Translations under genes and position numbers: made by a program
Part shown: positions 34,532 through 47,083 of the stretch, piece by piece
Layout of the letters: each line of letters opens with the position of its first letter
How positions within the stretch are numbered: position 1 is the first letter of the stretch
Source of the DNA: Cordia subcordata
Taxonomy: Eukaryota > Streptophyta > Magnoliopsida > Boraginales > Cordiaceae
Reading direction: 5' to 3'
Assembly: GCA_028554755.1 (NCBI GenBank)
Contig: JAPTOF010000002.1
Span: forward strand, 9,349,001 to 9,413,000
DNA: 64,000 nt
The notes under the pieces: model-generated
Databases searched by the model: none
Told to the model about the DNA's origin: nothing
Seen by the model: only the letters and a program-made list of their open reading frames with translations

Positions 34532-36552
34532 ATTTGCATCTTTTTAGGTACTTTTTTAAAAAAAAATTTGAAAAAAGTGATCTTTTTATTAAAATTTCTA
34601 ATTTTGAAAAAAAAAGTTAAATTTTAACTTTTCTCAAAATTTTGGTTGGCCTTGAAAATCCAATTCAAATGTTTATTACAAAAAATATATGTTTTTTCTA
34701 GGAAGAAAACATATTTTTTATTAAAAAAATCAATCCAATTAGGCCCTAGTTCTTTTAGCTATTTATGTGTCGTAATTGTGTGATTAGTGTCAGTTTTTGG
34801 ATTTAAAATGGCTAATCTTTTAATTGGAAAGGCTAAAAGAACTAATGTATTTAATAATTGATATTTCACCACCAAAAAATTCACTGTGATAGTTAAAGGA
34901 TAAAAAAAGAAAAATAACTTTGATAGCTAAAGGATCAGAAATGTTCCACATATCATAGTTTTATGATCTGGAAACAAATTAACCCCATAATAAATAAAGA
35001 AATCGGAGATTGAAAATGGCTCTATGATATTGTGCACAATGTTAAGGAGCTAAAAGATCCCAAAATACAACATGTTTAATGGTTTAGTAGTATGCTCATT
35101 ATTTTAGTGCGAGTGATTTTGAGATTAATTCTCCACGAGAATAGGTATTATATTAACTGCAAATTACTAGCTGCACCGGAACAACTATGTACCAAAGGAA
35201 GTGCGTACACCTTTTGGCTCATGCAAGACGCGTCCTCCTAAAAGAAAAAAAAAACTTGTACAAACTTTCGCATTCTTATATTCAGCCACACACACATACA
35301 CACACTCTCTTATATTCTTTCGCTCTCTCTTTCTCACAGACACACAAACACACACTGTCTCTCACACAAACACACACAACGACTGTGTCAAATCTCCTGC
35401 GAGAGAAAAAAGGTGATGCGTCATCCACTATTGTTTTTTTGTTTAATAATTTATGCTTTTGTGATGGTGGTTGTGGTTCGAGTGGTGGTGGTGGCGGCGA
35501 CAATGGCGATGGCAGCGGTAGTGATGGTTGTGGGGTGGTTGTTCATTTTTATTTTATTTGTAAAAGATTGAAAAGAATCAGTGAATTATTTTAGTTAATT
35601 TAACTATTTTAATTATTTATGCTTGTGTGATTAACGTAGCAAAAATTTGGAGAACACAACAAGAAAGTAGGAGAATCAAGGAGCTCAATTTCAAGACCGA
35701 AATTTGTCAAGAAATCCCATAAATAATAAATCGTAAGAGAGGGAATAATTATATTAATGAATAGTTTCTGGAAAATGTTCTTTAACAATGAAAACTTTCA
35801 CCTTTATATGTAAAATTTAAAAATAAAATGTAAAAAATGAAATTAAACTAAAAAAATTTTAAAACTTTTTTTTTGGCCTTTTGCTCTTTCGTTGTTAGCC
35901 GCAGCTGTCTTGCAACTTTTGGTCAACAAGGACTTGAATTACACGTGTGTTAACCAACTTTTGGTACCAAAAAAAAAGAAAAAAGAAGAAGAAAAACTAA
36001 GCTATGAACTAAGCACAAGTTTTTCACACGGGCAAAGGTGCATGCAGCTGGCGAGTGCACCTTTCTTAAGGTGCACCATTTACAGACTGTATATTCACTA
36101 TTAGCTTGTATTTTTTTTTTTGAATAAAAGAAAATCAATGTATAGTATCTACGATTAGGGTTAATTCTTTCTCTCATCCCTCATCTATAACTTTTGAGAT
36201 ACTTGGAATGTGAACTATTAGAATGTGAATTTTAATAATTGGATTATTAACAATTAAACAATATTAGTTCATTTAATGAATTTCATTCAAAAACTATTTA
36301 AAAATTGCATGAGAAACGCACATGATAATAAAAACATGAAAGAGGTTGTTCTTTCCGTTAGTTTTTGGACGGAATTCATTAAATAAACTTACGTTGTCCA
36401 ATTGTTAAGAGTTCAAAACTAAATAACATTCTAATAGTTTAGGGTTTACCAAATTATTCCAAGTACTATGGCTTAGGAACTATAGGAAGCATTATGATTA
36501 TTTTGGTTTTGCATTTTTTTTTGGAGAATATAAATTCGAAGGAGATAATTAA
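34532..36552. other. Intergenic with low-complexity tracts
   Basis: No gene supported. A MITE right end (CAATCCAATTAGGCCC) lies at about 34731-34746 without a clear left end. Bases 34985-35030 (ATCGGAGATTGAAAATGGC) match the upstream flank of copy A near 7650. CA/CT-rich sequence at 35285-35380 and a GGT/GGC-rich tract at 35464-35540 create a composition-driven open frame. The remainder is AT-rich. Confidence 0.5.
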
Positions 36553-36842
36553 CACTACAAAAAAAAAATTATTTCCATCTCAAACTTGAAAATTTTCGTG
36601 TCCAAATGGGTTTGAGACGGAATTTTTTGACCCAAAAACCTTCGTCCCAAATTTTGAGACAAAAAATATGTTTTTAAATTGAGATGAAAAATTTTTCGTC
36701 TCAAATTTCATTTAAAATATGTATTAACTTATAAGAAAATTTTGTTCAAATTTTTCGTCTCAAATTTGTCTCAGTTGGAGACGGGACAGTCTCAAAATGA
36801 AATTGAAAATTTCTGTATTAAATCCACCAATTTCTAGTAGTG
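36553..36842. mobile_element. CACTA-type MITE
   Basis: The 290-base element starts CACTACAAAAAAAAAATT and ends CAATTTCTAGTAGTG. Internal copies of GTCTCAAATTT and its reverse (AAATTTGAGAC) are arranged as subterminal repeats. Flanks are TAA and TAT, not a perfect 3-base duplication. It has no coding capacity. Confidence 0.7.
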
Positions 36843-38365
36843 TATAACAAGGTCAAATCGGTTTAGTTGGGTTGCATCTTGTTTCTTTTTTTCCTTATTA
36901 GACTTGGTAAAGAATTTTTCTATGTTTTCCTCCATGTTGCCCATTGCACTCAGCAACAAAGAATTGTTTTATATTTTCCAATCCCACCCCAAGGAAATGA
37001 AGGTGTAAATAAAACCAAAAAAGAAAAAAGGAAAATAAATGCTCAAGATGTCAACGAAGACAAGAACCGGCTTCAATTTATCTTTTGTTTGTTCTTCACT
37101 TTTTGCTTCGCATGCTGACTAGATCATCTCATAACATTATAATATTATAAATAAAATTCTAACATAATTTAACGGACATCATCTTATTAATGTTGTATTA
37201 ATATATTATAACGTTAAATCTCACTCGTAATAGAATAACATCATAAACAAATCCATTCTTGGGCAAAATTAAGTTTCAAAAAATGATGCAATTGATAACA
37301 ATTTTTTTTAATCACTTGACACTATTTTGTGGCAGAATAATTAATGAGTGGAACACTTGGGTAACTAATTTTTTTTTTAATCACTTGGCAACATGGTTAT
37401 AAGGAAAAAAAGAGTGATATAGGGAGTAGCTCGTATTTAATTGAAAATACTGCCAAACAGGTGCTTCGAAAATGTTCTTTAAAAACTTATCCAATAATTA
37501 AATATCAGAGACATTACCCCAAAGAAAATATTGCCAAAAGATATAAAAAGTATCATAAATGGAAGCTCTCATATTTTCTCTAGACTATGCAGAAAGCTTC
37601 GTTCAAAATAGTGGTCCTATACGGTCATATATTTCTCAAATTTGTTTCTTGTCATATTTGATACATAGTGAAAAGTAGAAGTAACCTGATAATCTTGGGT
37701 TAAAGTTTAAATAAGGGTTGGTGCCAATTGAGCAATATATGTAAGCGAAATATAAGGATCTTATAAAATTAAATATATAATTGATAGCGAAAGCACGTAC
37801 ATGTTTAAGCCATTATTATTGATAAATTATTCAATGACATAATATTAAAGAAAATTGTTAACCAGTTTATGTTAGGATCATCCTCTGCCTACTTTACTCA
37901 AAACTGTAAAGATTAAGAGTAGAAAATGAGACTTAGTCCCATTTATAATAAATTCTAACAGTCTTAAACATAAAAGAATTTATTAGAATATATGAGTCTA
38001 CTGGGACCGTATGGATTTAAACCAATATGACCATAGAGTTAATTTGTGAACTAGATATTCAGCTTATTTTATAAAACAAAAAAATAATTAACAATAACCT
38101 ATTTTAAAGAAAAATTTTCCAACAATATCAACCAATTCAATCACTTTGTTCCAGTTTTCTTGTAAACTGGAATTGTACATTTAAGTCAAAGCACGCAAAA
38201 GCACACTTTAATCATTCCTGAATAAGAAAAGTTTTAGTAATTAAACAACCAAAATACGGAAAACTTCAAGGTAAAAAGTTTACATGAGATACTAGTAGGT
38301 GAAAGTGTCGAACACAGTGAACATGACACGAAATACATAAACTATGATAGCGCCATGAGACATTG
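36843..38365. repeat. 3' flank shared by the - strand copies (block D), with insertion
   Basis: From about 37125 this matches 1246-2163 but lacks the copia piece, so the copia fragment belongs only to the A and C blocks. Bases 37739-38122 have no counterpart in blocks A or C and are flanked by CAATAT on both sides, so they are probably an insertion of unknown class. Bases 36843-37124 are unrelated spacer. Confidence 0.6.
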
Positions 38366-38451
38366 CTATGTACGCGTAGCTGCAATTTAAGCTTCCATTG
38401 CCTCCCTTTTACACAGCCATGAAAGTTGCTTCATAAGATGGCTTGGCAGGA

Positions 38452-39311
38452 GGATTTTTTTTTTTTAAACCTTTTTTTTTCAAATTCCTATAAAAAATAG
38501 CTATAAGTTTAAAAAGTGTTTGCAAAATTGGCCTTTTTAGTTTTTCAAATATCGAAATTTAAATTTTGTTTTAAGTTTTAAATTTATTGCTACAAAATTA
38601 CATCGAAAATTGAATTCGGTTTTTCAAACACTGTTCGGTGTTTGAAAAACCGTTTCCAACAAGACCCTTTTTTTTGCCAAACGAAGTAGTCATCACTCGC
38701 TTCTGCCATTCTGCTCAGAGGCCACAAAATTCTGAATCACTTCCATGGCTAATTGATGAGCACTTTTATCTTGGATTCTTGCTAGTTCATCCTTGCTTCA
38801 TAAGTCTCCTTATTAGCACATAGCTTCAAGTTATAACGTGATGATGCTGCTGGTGCACCTTCTTCTCTTTTTCTTCTTCGACCATGTTGCCGCAATTAAT
38901 GACCTCTTTTTTTTTTTACTTCCCCTCTGGTCAAGGCCATTAATGACCTCCTTTACTGCTTCTCTGGTAGACACATAAAGCTTCAAGCTTATCTTTTTTT
39001 TTTTTTTGGGTCTGAAAGGATAATTCTGTGAAGAAGTAAAACCATTGCAGAGACAAAGCTCCACCATGCTGCTATTGTTGGAAATGGTACTTCATACGCC
39101 GTTTCGGTATTTGAAAAACCGAATTCAACTTTTGAGGTAATTTTGTGGTAATAAATTTAAAACTTCAAACAAAATTTAAGTTTTGATATTTGAAATACCG
39201 TTTTCGGTATTTGAAAAACCAAAAATGTTAGTTTTGCAAACATTTTTTAAACTAGGCTATTTTTTATAGGAATTTGAGAAAGAAGGTTAAAAAAAAAAAA
39301 AAAAAAAAACC
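38452..39311. mobile_element. Mutator-like (MULE) non-autonomous element
   Basis: The 860-base insertion has long terminal inverted repeats of about 230-240 bases. Left: GGATTTT...CAAATTCCTATAAAAAATAG ... CGGTTTTTCAAA; right, reversed: GGTTTTT...CAAATTCCTATAAAAAATAG ... CGGTTTTTCAAA. The flanks TTGGCAGGA (38443-38451) and TTGTCAGGA (39312-39320) match at 8 of 9 positions, the size expected for Mutator. Copies A and E lack it at this point in intron 11. The middle (38690-39070) is less AT-rich and could be captured host sequence, but I recognise no gene in it. Confidence 0.85.
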
Positions 39312-40856
39312 TTGTCAGGAAACGAGAAGGATCCAATCCAACACATTCATAAATAATCCCAGAAATATCTAGGAGCTCCATACCTCAATGCCTTTTGAAT
39401 TTCCTGGTTGTTAGGATCGAGCACAAGAAAATGATTTTGCTGCATTACAATAATTCTGCAAGCGCTATGTAAGAAGTTAGTATAATGAGTTTACGGAGCC
39501 ATCTTCGGCTAGAAAAAGAGTAGCATACTTTTTGTAGCTTCCATGCTGTCCCTTCACAGTAGCGTGCCTTTGTCCAGTCGGGTCTCAATCTAACCCAAGC
39601 CTGAGCATCAGATAAAACAGCGTTTCACAAATTCACAAGGGCATAACACAAACTCCGATTGGACAACACTTTGGCACCAGATGGATCTGCCGTGATCGCC
39701 TACATGTCAAACAAAACATCCAAATTGATATATGGGTATCATATCAAATTTATATATTGCACTATATAGATTTATAGATATACATATATTGCACACACAC
39801 ACTCTATGCATCAGTAATGGACATTTGCATTCAAAACTTAGGTGTGGCCTGTGACTGTTGTTTCATATTCATCATTTATACTTCATTGCCTGAGATATGT
39901 ATAAATGAATCACATATCTCAGACAATGAATTATTTAAGATGTTAAGTACTTGTCGATGAAATTCCTACTTCCTCACAATTAAGAATGCTACTCTTTACA
40001 AAGTCTTGTTTTGTTTCATTTCCCTTGCTCTATTTCACTAGTTCACTTTCTCTATCAAAGACAAATCGTTTTGCAGGATAGTCATTCAATTCAACCTGGT
40101 ACGTCAACAAGTGGAACAATAAACTATGTTTTAAGGACTTGAAATTCATCAAAATAAATTTTGGACTCTGTGCATCAAAAAGTCCACAGGATCACGGCAT
40201 AAATGTTTAAAAAGGATCACAATTACTTAATTGTAATGCAAACAGCATCTAAGAGAAAAGTTGAAGCCAATATTTCCCTGATAGCTTTAACCATAATTAA
40301 ATTCACAAAAAGTTTAGTTTAATGAAATTCTCACACAGAATAATGATTAGAAAATGATAATGGAAAAGATTTTGAATATAATAATTCACCACCCATAAGT
40401 TATCATTTCACTTTCCACAATTTCACATAAAGCAATATAATTATATGGATGCTGACTATAACTAGAAACACTTATATGCATCCAGTTAGTTGCTGTATGA
40501 CTTCTAAATTTATGCAGACAGAATTTTCTAGACCAACAAAATAAGCAAATCTTACTGAAGAGTACCAAAATATTGCACCATGGTAATCTCTTCTTTTGAA
40601 GGCATCATGACCTTTCCTTTTTGCCGTATGGAATGTCTGATGTGCAATTTGATTCAACTATGTATGAATGAAGAAAAAAAAGTATGCATTAATGCAAGAC
40701 AACTTTCAATATGTAAATTCAAATCACAAAATTTAACTAAATTCTTATTATTTGAGGAAAAAAATCATTACTAATAATTTTAGGCAATATGCAGAAAAAT
40801 TTCTAAAACCTCTTCCTATCATTGAAAGGAAGGAACAACACCATCTATTATATATG

Positions 40857-40992
40857 CTCTCTTTTTTTTCTTTTTTTTTTCCTGTTCTACAAACCCTCGC
40901 CTTAACCCAACCCTGATCCCTGACGAGATTCAAAATCAGGTCATCACTCATGGGGAGGTAGTCTTAATCATTTCAACTACTCCCTAATCCCA
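40857..40992 (-). mobile_element. tRNA-derived SINE in copy D
   Basis: The - strand reads TGGGATTAGGGAGTAGTTGA, then TTAAGACTACCTCCCCATGA, a B-box-like GATTTTGAATCTC and an A-rich tail. Target duplications are CCATCTATTATATATG (40841-40856) and CCATTTGTTAGATATG (40993-41008). It is at the same site as the copy C SINE, so the insertion predates the C/D duplication. Confidence 0.8.
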
Positions 40993-43900
40993 CCATTTGT
41001 TAGATATGTTGTTTCTAATGGTACTTAAGTAATGGAATCTTTTAGTAAATCAATATTGTGACATTTGGTCCCACATCAATTATGTAGAAGATAAATGCTT
41101 AGATTATAATGATTTGGATTCATTATATTGCTACAACTTCCATGACGTTAAGCATTTTGGACCAATTGAAAAAGACTGATGAGAGGAAGCTGATCTCAAA
41201 CCCAGGAAGATACACTAACATTAAACTTAACTACCTCACTGTAACTTGTGGAAATACACATTTCATTAGGCAGTCAATGTTTCTACCCTTCTCTGAGTCC
41301 TGAGAAAAGGTTAATGAATGAAGATCAAAGAAAAACTAAAGTTAATGTTTATTCAGATGCAGATAACTGATAGGCAATCCACTCCCAAAAAGCAAGAGTA
41401 ATTAGAAGGAACATAATTCGTGAAATAATATTCTCAATTTAGAACTCGCAAATCAGATTTAGTAAACAGGAAAAACAAATAATACGGCAGCTGACAATAT
41501 GAATAAATCCCAAAACTACACATCAAGGATTTTACCTCAATACCTTCTCCTGAGCTTCTTTAGAGGTCACGTATTTCATTAATCCACTAATGCTCCAATC
41601 AGAAATAGACGGGATTGGTTTAGTAACAGGAAACAGAAATGATACCAACTTGAGATTTTGTAAGAATGCAGCATCCTCCAATGGAGTCAATCCATTCTGG
41701 TCAAAACAAAAGGAAAACTAATGATTCATAAACATAAATAGGTCAATAAACACTGCTTTCTTTCTTGAATTAGAATGTCAATTATTATTCCCAGCTTACA
41801 AAAAGATTAAGATCCTGTTTAACTACCCAGAAAAAAGCACCCCTTCACATGCTTTTTACTATTTGCAGCTTATAAGCCCCAAATATGAATAGATATCTTG
41901 TTGATTACATGTACTTAATAAGTATGAACATGACTTAAGATCACAGTGTGGGTAATATAATACTAACATGATCCTTTGTTCTCTCTTTCTGTAACTTTCT
42001 CCTATTGGGTTCCAGAAAAAAAGCAATATCATATGATTAAATCAAATTTAGGGCCAATTAAATGGAGATAAGATAACTCAGAAAACCAAAATGTAGGTCA
42101 ACATGATGATACAGGGAAGTATATTCAGAAACTCACAGAATCCAAAACATTAGGATTTGCACCAGCCTCCAACAAATACAGGACAATTTCAGTTTTGTCT
42201 CCACCAACAGTAAGATGAAGGGGGTTTGTACCACCCAAATAGGTGTTTGGATCAGCTCCAGTCTCAATGGAAAAATAGGAACCAAAATTAGGAAAAGGAA
42301 TAAAGGCAAAGCGCAAACAATAGTGACAAGGCTTCTTTTATTGATTGAAATTAATTACAGCAAATATTCATTTAAAAATAGTATAAATTTGTGACATCAT
42401 CCTCTATAGCCTCTATATCACAATATTTAAATGTGTAGTAGTAAGTCTATAGAAATCTTTTTCCGTTACATAAAATACAAAATGTCCGTCTCCACAGAGA
42501 ACGACTATTTCTGTTATCTTGTAGAAAGAGATGTGTCACAATTTGCCGCCACTAAAATGAAACAGTTGCAAAGTTAAATCAAGATATATTACTCATCCAA
42601 CAGGACATTTTTGGTACATTGTAGAAAGAAAATGGCACAAGCAAATAGCTTTTGAGAGAGAATTTAATAAAGGCTAACCATGAAAAAGATTTAACATAAA
42701 TAAGATGCTAAAAGATTATGATGAGACTCTTATCCTGCAAAAACATTTGAAGGAGAGATAATTGAAGAAAATTGAAGACAAACAAAATGATACCTTAACC
42801 AATAGCTCTGTGATCTCCAAAGAAGAACTGCTTGACATTAGAACTGGAGCAGTGATATTATGTGTAGCTATATTAGGCTGCTTAAACATTAAAGAAATTA
42901 CTTTTCAGTCATTTCTTCTAAGCTTCACATTACATAGACGATTTGGAATCTCCTACCTTAAGAAATACCAGTTAAACTTCTGTCTATTATAGCATCTAAG
43001 ACATTCTATGAATAGAGACAACTACACCTCAAGACTTGAGAATATATGACACTAAAGCAGGACTCTTTTTCCAATTAGAATTTATATGTTTCTATTTTGT
43101 CACGCACTATCGTATAACCGAGAGATTCTCCTCACGTTTGCATTGTTTTCTAATAGAACTTCAACAGCTTCTCTATTCCCATGATATGTGGCACATGCTA
43201 TTGGTGTCCCCACATCAGAAATGGCGTCTACATCTGCACCTCTTGAAATAAGCAATTTGATAAGATCATTTTGTCCTGGAAACACTGGAAGTTCCAAAAA
43301 CTATCAGCATTAATATATCAAATAGGAAATCGAGATAAAAACTGGTATAAAATTTTAACCACCGTAAATATATGTGGTAGCTCTAAACATGGATACCTGT
43401 TTCAAAATCATGTTGGACAAAACATTTTTCACCAAACCTGCTCCCTGAGGTCTGCACTTCACAAGTCAAAAAAGCAGAAAAGCAAATGCATAGCCTCAAA
43501 TAACATTATCAAATCATGCACTGATCATTACTTGCTAAAACGGCTGCTGAGTACTGATAGCTTGGAGATTTAAGAATTTGTACCATTGATTTGGAATGAA
43601 CTCAATTTTCACAAGAATAGGCCTAAAATATAATGCTGTGCAATGAATCTGCAGCACTAAATTGCAACAAAAATTTCCATCCAAAATAATTTTATGGATA
43701 TGAACATAATCTAATATCTCGTTTGATGAATATCCAGTCAATAATATTCTTAAAAGTTAAAACTCAGTAGAATTCACAAACCATTTATTGTAGCATAATG
43801 CAAGGGAGTAAAGCCCTGTTTTTTTGACATGGCAATACTTGCACCATTGTCCAGGAGGCGCAAAGCAGTCTGGATTTGATTTCCCAGAATTGCATAAAGC

Positions 43901-44515
43901 AAAGGAGTTTCACCTGCAAAACCAAGTATTCGTTTCCTGAGATCACTGGAATTGCACAACTCTCTAATCCTAAACCTCAATATTGGTATGTCTCACACTT
44001 CATTTTAGGCGTAAGATGTTGACATTGATTTCAGTTGTTGTAACGGCCTTTGCGATAATAAATTCTTAACAATCTAATCTTAAAAAAAAAAAATTTTAAA
44101 AAGAAAAAATCTTTATTGCGTTTCAACTCATAAGAAATTTTTTTTTCCTTTATTGACTTTTCTTTCACATTCAATTTGGAAGTGATAAAAAACAAATAAA
44201 TAATGACAAAAACAAGACCACAAAAAAGCACATAAAATATAAATGAATGGAAATATATACTCATGGACCAACAAACACAATACTAGATGGAGTATCATGT
44301 TTATCTTGAACATTAGCATCAAACTTGAATCGCTCAATCAAATACTTGCATATATCAATGTGTCCTGCTGCTGCGGCAAAAATGCAGAGCTATCCAACCA
44401 TTATCAGTGTCTCTAATTTTCTCAAAAGTTCTCTCTCCACCATAAACAAGCACTGCCTCAAATTCTGAACCCAAAATCAATACAAACCATTCAAAAAGAA
44501 CTATAAGAGGGTTTC

Positions 44516-44873
44516 TGGGCCTGCTTATAAGCTGGTCAAACATGCTTATAAGTAAAAAAATAAAAATAAAAATAAAAATCTACCTTTTTAGCAAATTGTG
44601 CTTATAAGCTCTCAAAAAAGCACTCCCCAAACTTTTGTTAGCTGCAATGAGAGTTGACCAAATAGAATTATCCAATAAACAACTACCCATTTCATTAATA
44701 TCTCAACAAACATTGCTACTTATAAATATAAATTTACCAATCATGTCAACAACTTGTAAGCATGTTTTATCTAAACACTTCTTTACTTAATTGTTATTTG
44801 CTTATAAACATTAACAGCTATTTATAAGTATAAGTTGCTCACAAGCAGCTTAAAGAAAGCAAGCCAAACACCC
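44516..44873. mobile_element. MITE-like element in copy D intron 2
   Basis: The left part reads GGGCCTGCTTATAAGCTGG; the right end, reversed, reads GGGTGTTTGGCTTGC. The interior is AT-rich with several CTTATAAGC-type motifs. Intron 2 of the other copies lacks it. Ends are approximate and no clear duplication was seen. Fragments with the same CTTATAAG motif lie near 41815-41890, 45226-45330 and 57455-57530. Confidence 0.45.
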
Positions 44874-45084
44874 TGTAAATATCAGAGGCCTACTCTTGAG
44901 TTGTCTCTAATAACCAGAACGAGCTGCGTTGAGGAAAGCTGACCCAATATGTGAACATGAAGCCTTACGACTTAACATGCATGCATTGGAAGGTGAAGAA
45001 GACGCCATTGCTTTTTATCAGTGCTTCAAAAATGGTTGAAAAACTAAAGCGTCCAATGAAATCCCAGACCGAAGTTTTGGCCTA

Positions 45085-45092
45085 GCTTATAT
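45085..45092 (-). promoter_or_regulatory. TATA box of copy D
   Basis: The - strand reads TTACATATAAGCTAGG about 77 bases upstream of the copy D ATG, matching the core promoter context of the other copies. Confidence 0.5.
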
Positions 45093-47083
45093 GTAAAGCC
45101 TGTGAAGAACATTGAGAACTGAAAAGACAAGCCAAAACCCGGTCTTCTTTGCATGTCTAATAATCACCACGTCTTTTGGTTTCCCTATGAGATTATATGA
45201 AGTAATAAATGAAGTAGCATGTTTGGCTAAGCTTATTTGGGGCTTATAAGTTGTAAATAAATAAAAAGTTAAATTTTTTTTTTTAAAAGCTTGTAAGTTA
45301 TAAAATAAGTACAACCACACAGGCTCTAGAAATGATTCGATGATCACCCTTGCATGGGATGGAGATTTTTTTTTTTTTTTTTTAACTCAGCTCAACCTAT
45401 TTGACTTTGCGGGTAGAATATTATTTTAAAAAATATTCAAATTTCTTATTTTTAAATATTAGATTAATAAGTTTTTTAATTATTTTCTTTTTGCAAGTGT
45501 TCTATAGATTAAATTTAATAGAAAATTTTACTAGTTTTAGTTTTTTTTCCTTACAAAATATCACTTCTATATTCTCTTAGTGAGATATATAAATGACAGA
45601 ACAAAATTTTATTTTATATATTTTTAATTTTTTACATGTTTCTGTCCCTATTTTAATTGGTAAAAAAATTTAAAAAGTTAAAATTTTCCCAAGGATCATA
45701 TTACCACTTGGAAAGTTTCAAAATTTTTTTCTAAGAGAAAAAGAAAAATTCAATATATATTTTTAGTTACTTTTTTTTCAGTTTTATTTCTTATTTTGAA
45801 AGTAATAAAGAAAATAATAATTAATTAAATTAAAATAAAAAGTGTTTATATGTTTTGTCACTTTGTCAAAAAATAAAATATATATACTATGTCATTTGAC
45901 TCATTGAGGATACAAATGATATAACATCAAAAAAAGAAAATAAAAATAAAAAATAAAGTACACAAGAACCAATTTCAGTTTTTTGTTCCCTACCATAACT
46001 TCAGAATATTATAGACGAAATTTTACAATGATCTAACCACATTATTTATTAAAAAAAGGGTTAAAATAACAATTCACAGTTGTTAAATCTCACTAGTAAC
46101 GGGATCACATTATAAACAAATCCTTTGTTGTGTTTAATTAAGTTATAAGAATGAAATTAGGGTTTATGACTAAGTAAATCCATTTTCTTGTCAATGTCTT
46201 TGCTATTTAGTTCTTTTGACATTATTCTGTGGCGGAATAATTAATGAATGGATCTCTTTTTCTTTTCTAATCACTTGGTAACTTAATTATATAAGAGAGA
46301 GAGAGAGAGAGAGATCGGATTGCCTTTTGTTTCATGAAAATTGAAAAATCACTTTTTTTCCTTAAAAAACATCTTTTTCTCCAAGATTTCTAAAGAAAAA
46401 ATGAAAAAGCTCAAGTTGAACTTTTTTCAAAAGACAACTTCCTTTACTTTTCAAGAAAGTATTTTTTTCAAGAAATTTTTTTTTTAAAAAAAAAGTTCTA
46501 AAAAAAAACCAAATCAAATGAGCACTCAATTGAGAGTGCTTGGAAATAATGCAAAACAAAATTGTTTGTAAAATCTTTATTCTTTACCCAAATAACTAAA
46601 TATCAGAGACATTTACCAAAAAAATGCCATATCAGATACATTTACCAAAAAAAATGACACAAAAAATTAAGAAGTATCATAGATACAAAGCTCTCATATA
46701 TTCTCCGGGCGATGCAGAAAACTCCATTCCCTGAACTTTTACACAATGCAAGACTGGATATAGGCTTAGAAAAGAGTTATATAGTAATAATATCCTCTAA
46801 TTCATTAGCTCCAGTTTTTGTAAACCAGAATAATACATTTGATGTCAAAGCACAGAAAAAGCACACTACTTCAAAATACATATAATAACATTTATGAACA
46901 AGAAAAGTTTTAGTAAACAACCAAAATGCGGAAAACTCTAATGACATCCCAAAATTAAAGTTTATAGGTGATCCATTTACTAGCAGTGAAAGCGTCGAAC
47001 AATAGTCAAAACGTCGTGAACTACTACGATGGCGCCGTGACACATTGCTATAAGCGCTTCTACGATGGCGCTGTGACACATTG
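45093..47083. other. Spacer between copies D and E; shared flank from 46060
   Basis: Bases 45093-45190 are the 5' flank of copy D, alignable with the flanks of A and G and with 54344 onward. Bases 45226-46050 are AT-rich with homopolymers and no gene. From about 46060 the shared 3' flank begins (GTGGCGGAATAATTAATG at about 46231). A (GA)n tract lies at 46293-46314, and a T-rich stretch at 46315-46530 may be a diverged MITE. Confidence 0.55.

Larger units (their letters stand above)
38366..45008 (-). pseudogene. Copy D: full-length but disabled ankyrin-TPR gene
   Basis: Exons: fused 1+2 at 45008-44894, then 44464-44296, 43913-43782, 43275-43136, 42877-42794, 42262-42137, 41696-41544, 40657-40556, 39699-39529, 39455-39384 and 38405-38366. 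Lesions: TAG in the fused exon (GY* where B has GDL); an extra T in exon 3; the exon-3 donor GT changed to AT; TGA in exon 10 (ALVNL*); an 8-base deletion in exon 11; and an early TAA in exon 12. Exons 4-9 are fully open, so decay is fairly recent. The clamp region reads KRKGHDAFKRRD, with H replacing N. A Mutator-like element sits between the last two exons. Exons 1 and 2 are joined in frame through 45 or so bases derived from intron 1. Confidence 0.88.

Noticed and set aside
35187..35594. A 135-residue open frame rich in His/Thr and Gly
   Set aside because: The frame follows CA/CT and GGT/GGC low-complexity tracts, shows no domain, and has an equally open overlapping frame on the other strand.
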